Origin: Streptomyces sp. NBC_01689
Lineage (GTDB): Bacteria > Actinomycetota > Actinomycetes > Streptomycetales > Streptomycetaceae
Direction of reading: 5' to 3'
DNA length: 64,000 bases
NCBI RefSeq assembly: GCF_036250675.1
Contig: NZ_CP109592.1
Coordinates: 6,634,001 to 6,698,000, forward strand
The notes under the pieces are model-generated. The model had not been told where the DNA came from and made no database searches. It was given only the letters and a program-made list of their open reading frames with translations. The translations under genes were made by a program, and so were the position numbers. Position 1 is the first letter of the stretch, and each line of letters begins with the position of its first letter. This document shows, in pieces, positions 1 through 8,655 of the stretch.

Positions 1-506
1 AGCTGCTCCAGCGTGCCGGCGGCCACGATCTGGCCCGCGCCGTTCACGTTCGCGGGGGTCAGCCCGAGCTTCTCCAGGTGCGGGACCGTCGTCTCCGGGT
101 CACCGCCGAGCAGCGCCGACATACCGGTCCGCGTCACGGCGGCCGCCTCGGCCATCGCGAGGCCGCGGGTGCGTACGAGCGTCAGCGCGGCGGTGTCGTC
201 GAGCACGCCCGCGAACGCGGCGGCGGTGATCTCACCGACGCTGTGTCCGGCGACGGCACCGAGCGCGAGGTCGGCGACGTCGCCGAGGGCCGCGGCGGAG
301 AGGAGTCCGGCGGCGACCAGAAGGGGCTGGGCGACCGCCGTGTCCCGGATCGCGTCCGCGTCGGCCTGCGTGCCGTAGTGGGCAAGGTCGAGACCGATGG
401 CGTCCGACCACGCGGCGAGGCGGTCGGCGGCACCGGGGAGATCGAGCCAGGGGGTCAGGAAGCCGGGCGTCTGGGCGCCCTGGCCGGGAGCGACGAGTAC
501 GAGCAC
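1..506 (-). CDS. fabD: Malonyl-CoA:ACP transacylase FabD, 3' part cut by the window edge
   Basis: Loads malonyl groups from malonyl-CoA onto acyl carrier protein for fatty acid synthesis in the cytoplasm. The visible 168 residues carry the N-terminal PGQGAQ signature (residues 7-12) and the GHSVGE nucleophile elbow with the catalytic Ser at about residue 89. The rest of the protein, including the second catalytic His, lies beyond base 1. The GTG at 506 gives the usual M-L-V-L-V-A-P start of Streptomyces FabD; a second GTG at 512 would add two residues. It is transcribed away from fasR, as in the Streptomyces fasR-fabD-fabH-acpP-fabF locus, so fabH is expected just outside the window. The family call is firm; only the exact start is open. 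Confidence 0.95.
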   Translation of the reverse strand, partial: MLVLVAPGQGAQTPGFLTPWLDLPGAADRLAAWSDAIGLDLAHYGTQADADAIRDTAVAQPLLVAAGLLSAAALGDVADLALGAVAGHSVGEITAAAFAGVLDDTAALTLVRTRGLAMAEAAAVTRTGMSALLGGDPETTVPHLEKLGLTPANVNGAGQIVAAGTLEQ

Positions 507-564
507 TCTCACACTCTCTCTTGTGGACGGCCGAAGCCGCCCGTGGGGACAGGGACGAAGAACA

Positions 565-600
565 CGAAGGGGAATTGTAGAGCTTCGACAAATGCCTACG
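565..600 (-). promoter_or_regulatory. Possible fabD promoter region downstream of fasR
   Basis: On the minus strand a TACAAT hexamer, a good -10 match, lies at 579-574, about 70 bases before fabD. No convincing -35 sits 17-18 bases upstream. That fits a promoter that needs an activator, and FasR is known to activate this operon in S. coelicolor. The hexamer is seen; its promoter role is inferred. Confidence 0.4.
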
Positions 601-1801
601 TCTGGAGATCTCCATCGGCCAGACGCCCCAGGATGAGCGCGATCCGCAGGGTGAAGGCGGATCGTACATCCGAGGGTGACCAACCGGTGACGTCAGTCAC
701 ACGTCGTAGCCGGTAGCGCACGGTGTTGGGGTGAACGAAGAGCATGCGCGCCGCGCCTTCGAGGCTGCTCGCCTGTTCCAGATAGACACTGAGGGTTTCG
801 AGCAGCGCGGAGCCGGCTTCCTCCAGTGGTCTGTAGATCTCCTCCACCAGCTGCTCACGGGCCGACGGATCTCCGGCGATCGCGCGTTCCGGCAGCAGAT
901 CGTCGGCGAGGACCGGGCGCGGGGCGTCCTGCCAGGCGAAACACGCCTTCAGGCCGGCCGCGGCGGCCTGCGCCGAGCGGGTCGCCGCGAGCAGGTCCGG
1001 CACGATCGGCCCGGCGACGACGGGTCCGGCGGCGTACGGGCCGATCAGCGATTTGGCGACGCCGAGCGGGTTGTCGCTGCCGCCCGCGATCACCACGAGC
1101 CGGTCCCCGAGCACGCCGGTCAGCACCTGCAGCTTGGCGTGCCGGGCGGCGCGCCGGATGGCCTCGACGGTCAGCTCACTGTCACCGTCGGGTGCCGTTC
1201 CCAGCACCACGCAGACGTGTTCGGGGGAGTTCCAGCCGAGGGCGGCGGCGCGGGAGACGGCGCCCTCGTCGGCCTCGCCGGAGAGCACGGCGTTCACGAC
1301 CAGGGACTCCAGCCGGGCGTCCCAGGCTCCGCGGGCCTCGGCGGCCTGCGCGTAGACCTGGGCGGTGGCGAAGGCGATCTCCCGGGCGTAGACGAGGAGT
1401 GCCTCGCGCAGCACCGACTCGTCACCGGGGGCGGCCACCTCGTCGATGGCACTCTCCATCACCTCGATCGTCGTCCGCACCATCTCGACGGTCTGGCGCA
1501 GGGTGATCGCCCTGGTCAGCTCGCGGGGGGCGGTGCCGAAGACGTCGGTGGAGATGGCCTGGGGCGCGTCGGGACGCCGGAACCACTCGGTGAACGCGGC
1601 GATGCCGGCCTGGGCGACCAGACCGATCCAGGAACGGTTCTCCGGTGGCATGGCCCGGTACCACGGCAGCGTCTCGTCCATCCGCGCGATGGCCTGCGCG
1701 GCGAGACTTCCGGACGACTTCTCCAGCCGCTTCAGGGTCGCCGAGTGCGTGTGGACGGCGTGCGCTGGGCGCTCGGTGTTGCTGCGTTCGGGTTCGGGCA
1801 C
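596..1801 (-). CDS. fasR: FasR, PucR/CdaR-type activator of fatty acid biosynthesis genes
   Basis: A 401-residue regulator. It ends in the PucR-type helix-turn-helix seen as ARMLFVHPNTVRYRLRRV, within the last 60 residues. The middle resembles the GGDEF-like domain of the CdaR/PucR group. In Streptomyces coelicolor the protein encoded directly upstream of fabD is FasR, which activates the fabD-fabH-acpP-fabF operon, and the gene order here is the same. The GTG at 1801 gives a protein of the usual length beginning MPEPERS. The reading frame stays open for about 330 codons further upstream, but that part lies antisense to the pirin gene and has no family resemblance. No strong ribosome site precedes the GTG. 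Family and context are clear. Confidence 0.92.
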   Translation of the reverse strand: MPEPERSNTERPAHAVHTHSATLKRLEKSSGSLAAQAIARMDETLPWYRAMPPENRSWIGLVAQAGIAAFTEWFRRPDAPQAISTDVFGTAPRELTRAITLRQTVEMVRTTIEVMESAIDEVAAPGDESVLREALLVYAREIAFATAQVYAQAAEARGAWDARLESLVVNAVLSGEADEGAVSRAAALGWNSPEHVCVVLGTAPDGDSELTVEAIRRAARHAKLQVLTGVLGDRLVVIAGGSDNPLGVAKSLIGPYAAGPVVAGPIVPDLLAATRSAQAAAAGLKACFAWQDAPRPVLADDLLPERAIAGDPSAREQLVEEIYRPLEEAGSALLETLSVYLEQASSLEGAARMLFVHPNTVRYRLRRVTDVTGWSPSDVRSAFTLRIALILGRLADGDLQT

Positions 1802-1918
1802 GGGACAAGACTGCCTTATCAGGACGGAGCTGTGCGGCGGCGGGTCTCCCATCGGGCCGGGGAGGAGCGGGGGCGGGGCTACGGTGGGGGACGTGACGGC
1901 CGTACGGCGCTGTCGGAT

Positions 1919-2599
1919 GTGGCGGATGTGGCGGATGTGATCGAGGTACGGCGCGGTGACGAGCGCTACCCAGGAGGGGACCCGGCGGCCGGGATCTTCT
2001 CGCTGCACGCCTTCTCCTTCGGACCGCACTACGAGCCGGACAACCTCCGCTTCGGTGCGGTGATCGCCTGCAACGAGGAACGGCTCGCGCCCGGCGCGGG
2101 TTTCGACGAGCACCCGCACAGCCACACCGAGATCGTCACGTGGGTGGTGGAGGGGGAGCTGACCCACCGCGACTCGGCCGGTCACGAGTCGGTGGTGCGG
2201 GCCGGCGACGTGCAGCGGCTGAGCGCGGGGGCCGGTGTGCGGCACGTCGAGCGGAACGAGGGGCCGGGGCCGCTCGTGTTCGTGCAGATGTGGCTGGCGC
2301 CGGTGGTACCCGGTGGGGTTCCGTCCTACGAGATCGTCCACGGCATCGCGGACTCCACGCCGTACGCGGTCCCGGAGGCGGAGGCGATGCTGCACGTGCG
2401 GCGGCTGGCGGAGGGGGAGCGGACGGCGGTCCCGGACGCGGCCCATGTGTACGTCCACGTGGTCCGGGGCGAGGTGCGGCTGGACGGCGGGGACCTGGGG
2501 CCGGGCGACGCGGCCCGGGTGACGGACGCGAAGGACCTGGAGGCGGTGGCGACGACTCCCGCGGAGCTGTTGCTGTGGGAGATGACGGCCGCGCGCTGA
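1919..2599 (+). CDS. Pirin family bicupin protein
   Basis: Two cupin-like halves in about 226 residues. The iron-binding N-terminal cupin shows H-P-H-S-H-T-E (about residues 65-71), followed by a GVRHVERNEG segment carrying the second His/Glu pair. Pirins bind Fe(II) and act either as quercetinase-like dioxygenases or as redox-sensing cofactors; which applies here cannot be read from sequence. The start is uncertain: GTGs occur at 1919, 1928 and 1937 inside a repeated GTGGCGGAT, and none has a good Shine-Dalgarno. 1919 was chosen because conserved sequence begins just after it. The gene is divergent from fasR. Confidence 0.85.
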   Translation: MADVADVIEVRRGDERYPGGDPAAGIFSLHAFSFGPHYEPDNLRFGAVIACNEERLAPGAGFDEHPHSHTEIVTWVVEGELTHRDSAGHESVVRAGDVQRLSAGAGVRHVERNEGPGPLVFVQMWLAPVVPGGVPSYEIVHGIADSTPYAVPEAEAMLHVRRLAEGERTAVPDAAHVYVHVVRGEVRLDGGDLGPGDAARVTDAKDLEAVATTPAELLLWEMTAAR

Positions 2600-2661
2600 G
2601 ATCCAGCCCCGCATCCCGTGCGGTGGCCCGGGGAACCGTCCCCGGCGTCCCCGGAGCCGCG

Positions 2662-3483
2662 TCAGCCGCGCAGTTCGGCCAGCACCGCGTCCGTGAACGG
2701 CGTCCACGCCTCCACCGCCCAGGGTCCGAACGCCCGGTCCGTGAGGGCGACGCACGCGGCACCGGCCACCGGGTCGATCCACAGGAACGTACCGGACTGC
2801 CCGAAGTGGCCGAAGGTGCGCGGCGAGGACGAGGAGCCCGTCCAGTGCGGGGACTTGGAGTCACGGATCTCGAAACCGAGCCCCCAGTCGTTGGGGTTCT
2901 GGTGGCCGTACCCCGGCAGCACCCCCTTCGTCCCGGGGTACTGCACGGTCATCGCCTCCGCGACCGTCCGCGGATCGAGCAGTCGCGGCGCCTGGAGCTC
3001 GGTGGCGAAGCGCACGAGGTCCGCCACCGTCGACACCCCGTCCCTGGCGGGCGACCCGTTCAGTGACGTACCCGTCATGCCCAGCGGCTCCAGCACCGCC
3101 TGCCGCAGGTACTCCGGGAAGGGGATGTTTGTCGCCTTGGCGATGTGGTCCCCGAGGACCTCGAACCCGGCGTTGGAGTACAGCCGCCGCTCCCCGGGCG
3201 CGGACGTCACCCGGTGCTCGTCGAAGGCGAGTCCCGAGGTGTGCGCGAGGAGATGACGGACCGTCGAGCCGGCCGGCCCCGCCGGCTCGTCGAGGTCGAC
3301 GGCCCCTTCCTCGTACGCGACGAGCGCGGCGTACGCGGCGAGGGGCTTGGTGACCGAGGCGAGGGGGAAGCGGTGGTCGAGCGGACCGTGCGAACCGGTG
3401 AGCGTGCCGTCCGCGCGGACGACGGCCGCCGCGGCGGTGGGGACGGGCCAGTTCTCGATCGACGCCAGGCTGCGCAGGGACAT
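2662..3483 (-). CDS. Serine hydrolase, beta-lactamase class C / esterase type
   Basis: A 273-residue serine hydrolase with all three class C landmarks: S-V-T-K (Ser43, Lys46) as the SxxK nucleophile pair, the LYSNAG segment (Y-x-N) and an H-F-G-Q-S-G box near residue 226 in place of KTG. There is no signal peptide, so it is probably a cytoplasmic esterase or peptidase rather than a secreted beta-lactamase. The ATG at 3483 starts close to conserved sequence and there is little room for a longer N-terminus. It is followed by a GNAT gene in the same direction, 19 bases upstream of this start, so the two may be co-transcribed. Substrate unknown. Confidence 0.88.
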   Translation of the reverse strand: MSLRSLASIENWPVPTAAAAVVRADGTLTGSHGPLDHRFPLASVTKPLAAYAALVAYEEGAVDLDEPAGPAGSTVRHLLAHTSGLAFDEHRVTSAPGERRLYSNAGFEVLGDHIAKATNIPFPEYLRQAVLEPLGMTGTSLNGSPARDGVSTVADLVRFATELQAPRLLDPRTVAEAMTVQYPGTKGVLPGYGHQNPNDWGLGFEIRDSKSPHWTGSSSSPRTFGHFGQSGTFLWIDPVAGAACVALTDRAFGPWAVEAWTPFTDAVLAELRG

Positions 3484-3502
3484 GGGTACGAGCCTAAGCG
3501 GC

Positions 3503-3973
3503 TCACAGCCGCAGCCGCATCGAGGGGTCCGGCTTGCGCACGAACCCGAGGGACGCGTACAGCGGCTCGGCCTCGGCGGAGGCGTTCAGGTCGACCTGGC
3601 GCACGTCCCGCTCGCGGAACCAGTCGAGCAGTGTCTCCATGCAGGCCCGCGCGTACCCCCGGCGTCGCAGGCCGGGGTCGGTGGCGACGCTGAAGACATG
3701 GCCGACGGCACCCCGCGGATTGCCGGGCCGTCCGATCCGGTACTCGACGGTCCCGGCGACGAGCGCGGCCAGGGCGCCCGGCAGGTCCGGATGGTCCACG
3801 ACGAAGGCCGCGAAGTCCCCCTCGGGACGGGCCAGCCTGCCGCGTATCGTCGGGAGGGACCCGGCGTGCCACTCCGTGGAGCCGTCGGTGGTGAAGACCG
3901 AGTCGAGCATGACCTGGCGCAGACGGAGCACCTCGGGTGCGTCCTCGGGCAGGGCACGGCGTACGAGAGTCAT
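3503..3973 (-). CDS. GNAT family N-acetyltransferase
   Basis: About 156 residues with the GNAT acetyl-CoA loop visible as V-A-T-D-P-G-L-R-R-R-G-Y-A-R-A (Q/R-x-x-G-x-G/A type), and the terminal strand motif L-Y-A-S-L-G-F common to GNAT enzymes. The ATG at 3973 places the first strand (TLVRRALPEDAPEV) at the N-terminus as in relatives. Longer readings to 4060 run into the merR promoter and are rejected. The acceptor substrate cannot be inferred. It lies upstream of and co-directional with the serine hydrolase, and is divergent from merR. Confidence 0.88.
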   Translation of the reverse strand: MTLVRRALPEDAPEVLRLRQVMLDSVFTTDGSTEWHAGSLPTIRGRLARPEGDFAAFVVDHPDLPGALAALVAGTVEYRIGRPGNPRGAVGHVFSVATDPGLRRRGYARACMETLLDWFRERDVRQVDLNASAEAEPLYASLGFVRKPDPSMRLRL

Positions 3974-4045
3974 GATCCGCACGGTAGCCAGCGCGCCCCG
4001 CGGACGTCCGCCGTTTCGCCGCCCGCGTCTTTTACCCGGATCCGC

Positions 4046-4076
4046 TTGCTTGGAGTGCACTCCAAGGTTTTAGCGT
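4046..4076 (+). promoter_or_regulatory. MerR-type promoter with perfect 18-bp operator palindrome
   Basis: The perfect palindrome CTTGGAGTGCACTCCAAG (4049-4066) lies between TTGCTT (-35, 4046-4051) and TAGCGT (-10, 4071-4076). The spacing is 19 bp, the over-long spacer typical of MerR-controlled promoters. Initiation about 7 bases after the -10 would fall at the merR ATG (4084), so the message is probably leaderless. The palindrome is seen; autoregulation is inferred from MerR biology. Confidence 0.88.
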
Positions 4077-4083
4077 GGGGGTC

Positions 4084-4566
4084 ATGACGGTGATGGAGAC
4101 CACGGCCGGGGCCGCCGAGACCGGCACCAGGACCGATGTGTGCGCGGCGCCCCCCGAGCGGCAGCGGCGCCCGGACGGCCAGGACAGTTACACGATCAGC
4201 GAGGTCGTCGCCTTCACCGGCCTGTCCGCGCACACCCTGCGCTGGTACGAGCGGATCGGTCTCATGCCGCACATCGACCGCTCGCACACCGGGCAGCGCC
4301 GCTACAGCAACCGCGACCTGGACTGGCTGAGCCTGGTCGGCAAACTCCGGCTCACCGGTATGCCGGTCGCCGACATGGTGCGCTACGCGGAACTCGTGCG
4401 CGAGGGCGACGGCACCTATTTCGAGCGCTTCGAGCTCCTGGAGGCCACCCGCCGGGACGTGAAGGCGCGGATCGCGGAGCTCCAGGACACCCTGGCGGTC
4501 CTCGACCACAAGATCAGTTTCTATGCGGACGCCGGGCGTGCCCTGGCGTCGGAGAGGTCCCGATGA
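4084..4566 (+). CDS. MerR family transcriptional regulator
   Basis: A 160-residue MerR protein. The winged helix (YTISEVVAFTGLSAHTLRWYERIGL region, about residues 37-62, with the family's LRWYER/GL signature) follows a disordered 35-residue leader. The C-terminal half is a long dimerization coiled coil with few cysteines, which argues against a metal sensor and for a redox or organic inducer. The ATG at 4084 coincides with the predicted transcription start. The gene overlaps the next one by four bases (ATGA), so regulator and aldo/keto reductase are translationally coupled and probably controlled together by the upstream palindrome. Confidence 0.93.
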   Translation: MTVMETTAGAAETGTRTDVCAAPPERQRRPDGQDSYTISEVVAFTGLSAHTLRWYERIGLMPHIDRSHTGQRRYSNRDLDWLSLVGKLRLTGMPVADMVRYAELVREGDGTYFERFELLEATRRDVKARIAELQDTLAVLDHKISFYADAGRALASERSR

Positions 4567-5579
4567 CGGACGGCAGGATCGCGAAGGTACGGCTCGGCAC
4601 CGACGGCCCCGAGGTCGGGGCGCAGGGCCTGGGCTGCATGGGGATGAGCTTCGCGTACGGGCCCACCGACGCCGACGAGGCGCGGGCCACGCTGGAGCGG
4701 GCGCTGGAACTCGGCGTCACGCTCTTCGACACCGCGGACGCCTACGGCCAGGGCGAGAACGAGAGGTTCCTGTCGCCGTTCTTCAAGGCGCACCGCGACG
4801 AACTCGTCATCGCCACGAAGTTCGGCCTGTCGATCCCGCCGGACGCCCCCACGACCCGGGTGATCCGCAACGACGCCCCGTACATCCGCCAGGCCGTCGA
4901 GGCGAGCCTGCGGCGGCTGGACGTCGATGTGATCGACCTCTACTACATGCACCGCCGCGACGTGAACATCCCCGTCGAGGAGACCGTCGGAGTCATGTCC
5001 GAACTGGTGCGCGAGGGCAAGGTCAAGCACCTCGGGCTCAGCGAGGTCACCGGCGGGGAGCTGCGCGCCGCGCACGCCGTGCACCCGATCACGGCCGTGC
5101 AGTCCGAGTGGTCGCTGTTCAGCCGGGACATCGAGGCGGGCGTGGTGCCGGCGGCCGCGGAGCTGGGCGTGGCGCTCGTCCCGTACTCGCCGCTCGGGCG
5201 CGGCTTCCTGACCGGATCGTTCGCGAACGCCGACACCGACCTCACCGCGACCGACTTCCGCCGTCAGCAGCCCCGCTTCACCGGCGAGAACGCGGCCGTC
5301 AACGGCGCCCTGCTGGAGCCGGTCCGGGCGCCGGCCGAGGCGCACGGCGCCTCCCTCGGGCAGATCGCGCTGGCGTGGGTGCAGCGGCGGGCCGCCGTGC
5401 TCGGGGTGGCGGCGGTCCCGATCCCGGGGACGCGCAGGCGCGTCCGGGTCGAGGAGAACACCGCGGCCACGCGGATCGTCCTCGGCGACGAGGAGATGGC
5501 GCTGCTGGAGCCGATCGCCTCGAAGGTGGCCGGGGAGCGGTACGCCGACATGTCGTTCTCGTCGGCGGGGCGGGAGTAG
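4563..5579 (+). CDS. Aldo/keto reductase
   Basis: A 338-residue NADPH-dependent carbonyl reductase of the AKR superfamily. Visible are the G-C-M-G-M-S-F-A-Y-G start of the barrel, the F-D-T-A-D-A-Y-G motif with catalytic Asp and Tyr, the K in V-I-A-T-K-F-G, the YYMHRRD segment in place of the usual Y-x-x-H, and the I-P-G-T-R-R-R cofactor loop near the end. Its ATG overlaps the merR stop, making a two-gene operon. MerR/AKR pairs of this layout are common in Streptomyces and probably answer toxic aldehydes; that role is inferred. Confidence 0.93.
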   Translation: MTDGRIAKVRLGTDGPEVGAQGLGCMGMSFAYGPTDADEARATLERALELGVTLFDTADAYGQGENERFLSPFFKAHRDELVIATKFGLSIPPDAPTTRVIRNDAPYIRQAVEASLRRLDVDVIDLYYMHRRDVNIPVEETVGVMSELVREGKVKHLGLSEVTGGELRAAHAVHPITAVQSEWSLFSRDIEAGVVPAAAELGVALVPYSPLGRGFLTGSFANADTDLTATDFRRQQPRFTGENAAVNGALLEPVRAPAEAHGASLGQIALAWVQRRAAVLGVAAVPIPGTRRRVRVEENTAATRIVLGDEEMALLEPIASKVAGERYADMSFSSAGRE

Positions 5580-5613
5580 CGGGAGCAGGAGCACGGCGGG
5601 CGCCGTCGCCGCC

Positions 5614-6468
5614 TCACAGCTCCGCCAGCAGTTCCGCCTTCTTCCTCGTGAACTCCTCGTCCGTGACCAGTCCCGCCTCGTGCAGCTCGCCGAGGTGCCG
5701 GATGCGGTCGGCGATGTCGGCCGGGTCGCGGCGGGGAGCGGGGACCGCGGTCACCGGCGCGGTGCCCGAGGACCGTACGGCGGCGAGCACCGACGCCGCG
5801 AACGGCAGCGACTCGTGGACGGGCCCGTACCCGAGCCCGAAGACGACCGCGGCCGGGTCCTGGTCGGCCTGGGCGGGCTGCGCGACGGCGGGCTCGCGGC
5901 GCAGCAGCCGCAGATGCCCCTCGAAGACCTCGGGGGAGCGCCACTCGACGCCGCTCAGCGCGGCGACCGGGAAGATCTGGTCGCCGGCCTTCCACTTGGC
6001 GGAGGACGCGCCGGTCCAGAACCAGCGGAAGGACACGGAGGTGCCGTCGAAGGCCGCCCTCCCGTCGTACGCCTTGAACCGCAGCGGCGCGCGGGGTGCC
6101 GTGACGAGGTAGCGCTCGGGTGGTCCGGTGTCCTCGGCGAGCCGGGCGCGCAGTTCGTCCGCGTAGTACTCGGCGAGGGTCTCCCGGTCGCTGGGCAGCA
6201 CCAGCCGGTAGGGGTCGCACCCTTCCCTCAGCTGCCCGGCGGCCGCGTCCATCAGCGGATCGGCGCCCGCTCTGGGGACGGCGTGCAGCACGACCGTGCC
6301 GCGCCTGCCCGGCGTCAGTGTGACCGCCTCGATCGCCTCCAGGGGAACACGGCGTTCACCGAGCGCCTGGAACAGCTTCGGTGTACGGATCCCCCGCTCG
6401 AAGCGGATGAGCACGGAGTCGGACTCGAACTCCCAGGCGGCATGAAATCCGGCCAGTACGTCACCCAT
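5614..6468 (-). CDS. DUF4429 domain protein with C-terminal SHOCT domain
   Basis: About 284 residues. Two DUF4429 repeats, pleckstrin-like beta modules, are recognisable: FESDSVLIRFERGI... and FDGTSVSFRWFW... The protein ends in a SHOCT motif (RIRHLGELHEAGLVTDEEFTRKKAELL), a short helical module often found at protein C-termini. No signal peptide or membrane segment. The start is either the ATG at 6468 (MGDVLAGF) or three codons upstream at 6477; neither has a clear ribosome site. The gene converges with the aldo/keto reductase. Function unknown; probably a cytoplasmic or membrane-associated binding protein. Confidence 0.85.
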   Translation of the reverse strand: MGDVLAGFHAAWEFESDSVLIRFERGIRTPKLFQALGERRVPLEAIEAVTLTPGRRGTVVLHAVPRAGADPLMDAAAGQLREGCDPYRLVLPSDRETLAEYYADELRARLAEDTGPPERYLVTAPRAPLRFKAYDGRAAFDGTSVSFRWFWTGASSAKWKAGDQIFPVAALSGVEWRSPEVFEGHLRLLRREPAVAQPAQADQDPAAVVFGLGYGPVHESLPFAASVLAAVRSSGTAPVTAVPAPRRDPADIADRIRHLGELHEAGLVTDEEFTRKKAELLAEL

Positions 6469-6535
6469 GCGGGCCATCGTAAGCGGCGGGCCCGCCGGAG
6501 TCCCCTCCTCGGGCGGGCCGCACTTCTTCCGTCCT

Positions 6536-7753
6536 CTACGCGCGTCCCGCCGCCGGGCTGTCGGGCAGACCCCGCCGGCACGCGTCATCGTCGTGCGCGC
6601 ACCGCACCGCGTCGTATGCGCCAACACCGATTTCCGCGAAGTTGCGCAGGCTCTCGGTGCCGGGTTCGAAATATCCGGCGTGTCCCTTCGCGTCCCGGGC
6701 CGACAGCACCCGGGCGCCGAACGCCTTGGACACCGGGTCGGCGCCGTGTCCGAGGCCGCCGAACTCCAGGTACGGGACGTCCTGGATCCAGTCGTCGGAG
6801 TCCCGCATCGCCCAGACCCGGGCGGTGGTGTGCAGCGCGGAGGCCGTGTCGGCACGCATGCCGGGGCTGCCCGCGACCGCCACGTCGGAGACCCGGGAGG
6901 GCAGTGAGCGGGCGGCGACGCCGCAGAGCACCGAGCCGTAGCTGTGGCAGTACAGGGCGACGGGGGCCTTGCCGGGCAGCGCGCGCAGCAGCGCGTTCAG
7001 CCGGACCGCGCCCTCCTGCGCCCGGCCGCCGGTGGCCGCGTCCACGCCGAGTCCGCTGGGCGCCGTGTAGTCGGCCCAGGCGATCACGGCCGTACGCGTG
7101 CCGGGGCCCGCCGCGCGCTCCTCCTCGTACAGGGAGGTCGCCATGCCGACCGGTGCCGAGTACTTCTTGTTGGTGCGCTGGAAGGTGAGCAGGTCGGTGT
7201 CGACGCCGGGCACCACGACGGAGATCCGCTGGGCCCGGTCGAGATCGCCGAAGACCTCCGCGACCCGGCCCGAGCCCATGGGGTCGAAGGCGAGGAAGGT
7301 GCGGCCCTTGTGCAGCATCGCCTCGTAGCGGTGCATGCGGCGCCCGGCCTCCTGCTGCCCGAGGGCCGAGAGCCGGTTGTCGTGCATGCGGGCCCGCTCG
7401 ACCCTGCGCTGCTGTCCGATGGCGATGCGGTTGGCGGCGTAGCGCAGCCCCACGGGCGCGCCGTTCATGTTGCCGACCGCGAGCGGGTAGCGGTGCGCCA
7501 GGCGGCCGCGCTGGTGCACGTCGAGCGAGGCGAAGAAGCGGGTGAGGCGGCCCGGCGCGGAGTCGGGGTCCGGGAGCGCCTCTCCGGCGATCCGGCCGTG
7601 CTCCCACGCGGAGCGGGACGCCTGGAGGGGGGTTGCCCCCCGATGGCTGTGGATCGCGGTCCAGCCACTGGTGGCCAGCATCACGAAAACCACGGCCAGC
7701 GCGAGCAGTGCGCGCCAGACGTTCAGTTGGGGGGATGTCTCGAAGGAAGTCAC
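6536..7753 (-). CDS. Alpha/beta hydrolase of the DUF1023 type, membrane-anchored or secreted
   Basis: A 405-residue protein. A hydrophobic segment (VWRALLALAVVFVMLATSGW, about residues 12-31) can serve as signal anchor, followed by a helical spacer and an alpha/beta hydrolase domain. The nucleophile elbow reads C-H-S-Y-G-S, with Cys in place of the first Gly of GxSxG; later H residues (LGHGADPV, GHAGYF) could supply the catalytic base. DUF1023 hydrolases are common, uncharacterised Streptomyces proteins. The GTG start at 7753 has no good ribosome site. Substrate unknown. Confidence 0.82.
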   Translation of the reverse strand: MTSFETSPQLNVWRALLALAVVFVMLATSGWTAIHSHRGATPLQASRSAWEHGRIAGEALPDPDSAPGRLTRFFASLDVHQRGRLAHRYPLAVGNMNGAPVGLRYAANRIAIGQQRRVERARMHDNRLSALGQQEAGRRMHRYEAMLHKGRTFLAFDPMGSGRVAEVFGDLDRAQRISVVVPGVDTDLLTFQRTNKKYSAPVGMATSLYEEERAAGPGTRTAVIAWADYTAPSGLGVDAATGGRAQEGAVRLNALLRALPGKAPVALYCHSYGSVLCGVAARSLPSRVSDVAVAGSPGMRADTASALHTTARVWAMRDSDDWIQDVPYLEFGGLGHGADPVSKAFGARVLSARDAKGHAGYFEPGTESLRNFAEIGVGAYDAVRCAHDDDACRRGLPDSPAAGRA

Positions 7754-7884
7754 TGAGAGGACACCCTAGGAGAAGAGGGGTGCCTCCCGTTAAACGAGTG
7801 GTGGGGATCACGTTTCTGGGAGGGTAATTGGGGCAAAGCGGGTTCAGTTTCAGATAAATAGTGACGTTGTGTGCCCGGAGTTGG

Positions 7885-8544
7885 TCATTCCGTGCGCCAC
7901 TTCTCCGCCAATGCGGGCCCCAGATGGTCGAGATGCGCGACGGTCAGCGCGCGGATGGCCTCGACGCTGCCGTCCTCGCCCGCCCCCCACATCCGGCCCG
8001 TGACCCGCATCACCCCGCCGAACACGGCCACCGCGACCCGCGGTCGCGGATCCGTGTCCACGTCGATCCCCTCACGCTCGGCGATCACCCGGGCGATCTC
8101 GTCCTCCAGCTCGGCGGACCGGCGCAGGTGCGCGGCGAGCAGGGCGGGCGTCGACTCGATCAACTGATAGGCGCGCATGTGCAGTTCGATCGGCACCACG
8201 GCCTCGACCGCCTCGCCGATGGTGTCCCAGCCCTCCAGCACCGCGCGGCGCAGCGCTTCCAACGGGGCCTCGTGAGGCGGTCGTTCGCGGACCGCGGCGA
8301 GGAAGCGCGACTCCGCGATGCCCTGGGTGAACAGGGCGACGTCCTCCTTGCCCGCGAAGTAGCGGAAGAAGGTGCGCTGCGAGACGTCGACGGCCTCCGC
8401 GATCTCGTCCACGGTAGTGCGCTCGTAGCCCTGGGTGACGAACAGTTCGAGGGCGGCCCGCAGCAGCGCGTCCCGGGTGCGCTGCTTCTTGCGTTCGCGC
8501 AGGCCCGGGCGCGGCGCCATCGATGTGAAGGAGGTCGTCTCCAT
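7885..8544 (-). CDS. TetR family transcriptional regulator
   Basis: 219 residues with a standard N-terminal TetR helix-turn-helix (TTVDEIAEAVDVSQRTFFRYF, about residues 43-63) and a long alpha-helical ligand domain. It is transcribed divergently from an MFS efflux gene across a 111-bp gap containing inverted repeats, the usual arrangement for a repressor that senses a drug and releases its efflux pump. Ligand unknown. Confidence 0.93.
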   Translation of the reverse strand: METTSFTSMAPRPGLRERKKQRTRDALLRAALELFVTQGYERTTVDEIAEAVDVSQRTFFRYFAGKEDVALFTQGIAESRFLAAVRERPPHEAPLEALRRAVLEGWDTIGEAVEAVVPIELHMRAYQLIESTPALLAAHLRRSAELEDEIARVIAEREGIDVDTDPRPRVAVAVFGGVMRVTGRMWGAGEDGSVEAIRALTVAHLDHLGPALAEKWRTE

Positions 8545-8592
8545 GGGGTCCTCTTCTGTTCTCCTGCCCAGCTCAGCGTACTCGCGGGTGAC

Positions 8593-8649
8593 GTGACAGT
8601 TACCGACTTGTGAATTGGTTTGTCAATTGTCAGCGGCTGTCACTAGCCT
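8593..8649. promoter_or_regulatory. Candidate TetR operator and efflux-gene promoter
   Basis: GTGACAG (8593-8599) and CTGTCAC (8637-8643) are inverted arms 37 bp apart. Between them lies an A+T-richer stretch with CAATTG. For the efflux gene, TTGTCA (8620-8625) and TAGCCT (8644-8649) are 18 bp apart, and initiation 6-7 bases later would fall on its ATG at 8656, again leaderless. The repeats are seen; repressor binding is inferred. Confidence 0.55.
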
Positions 8650-8655
8650 CTTCGC

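Noticed and set aside
1802..2782. Long upstream extension of fasR
   Set aside because: It overlaps the pirin gene antisense and has no similarity to PucR proteins.
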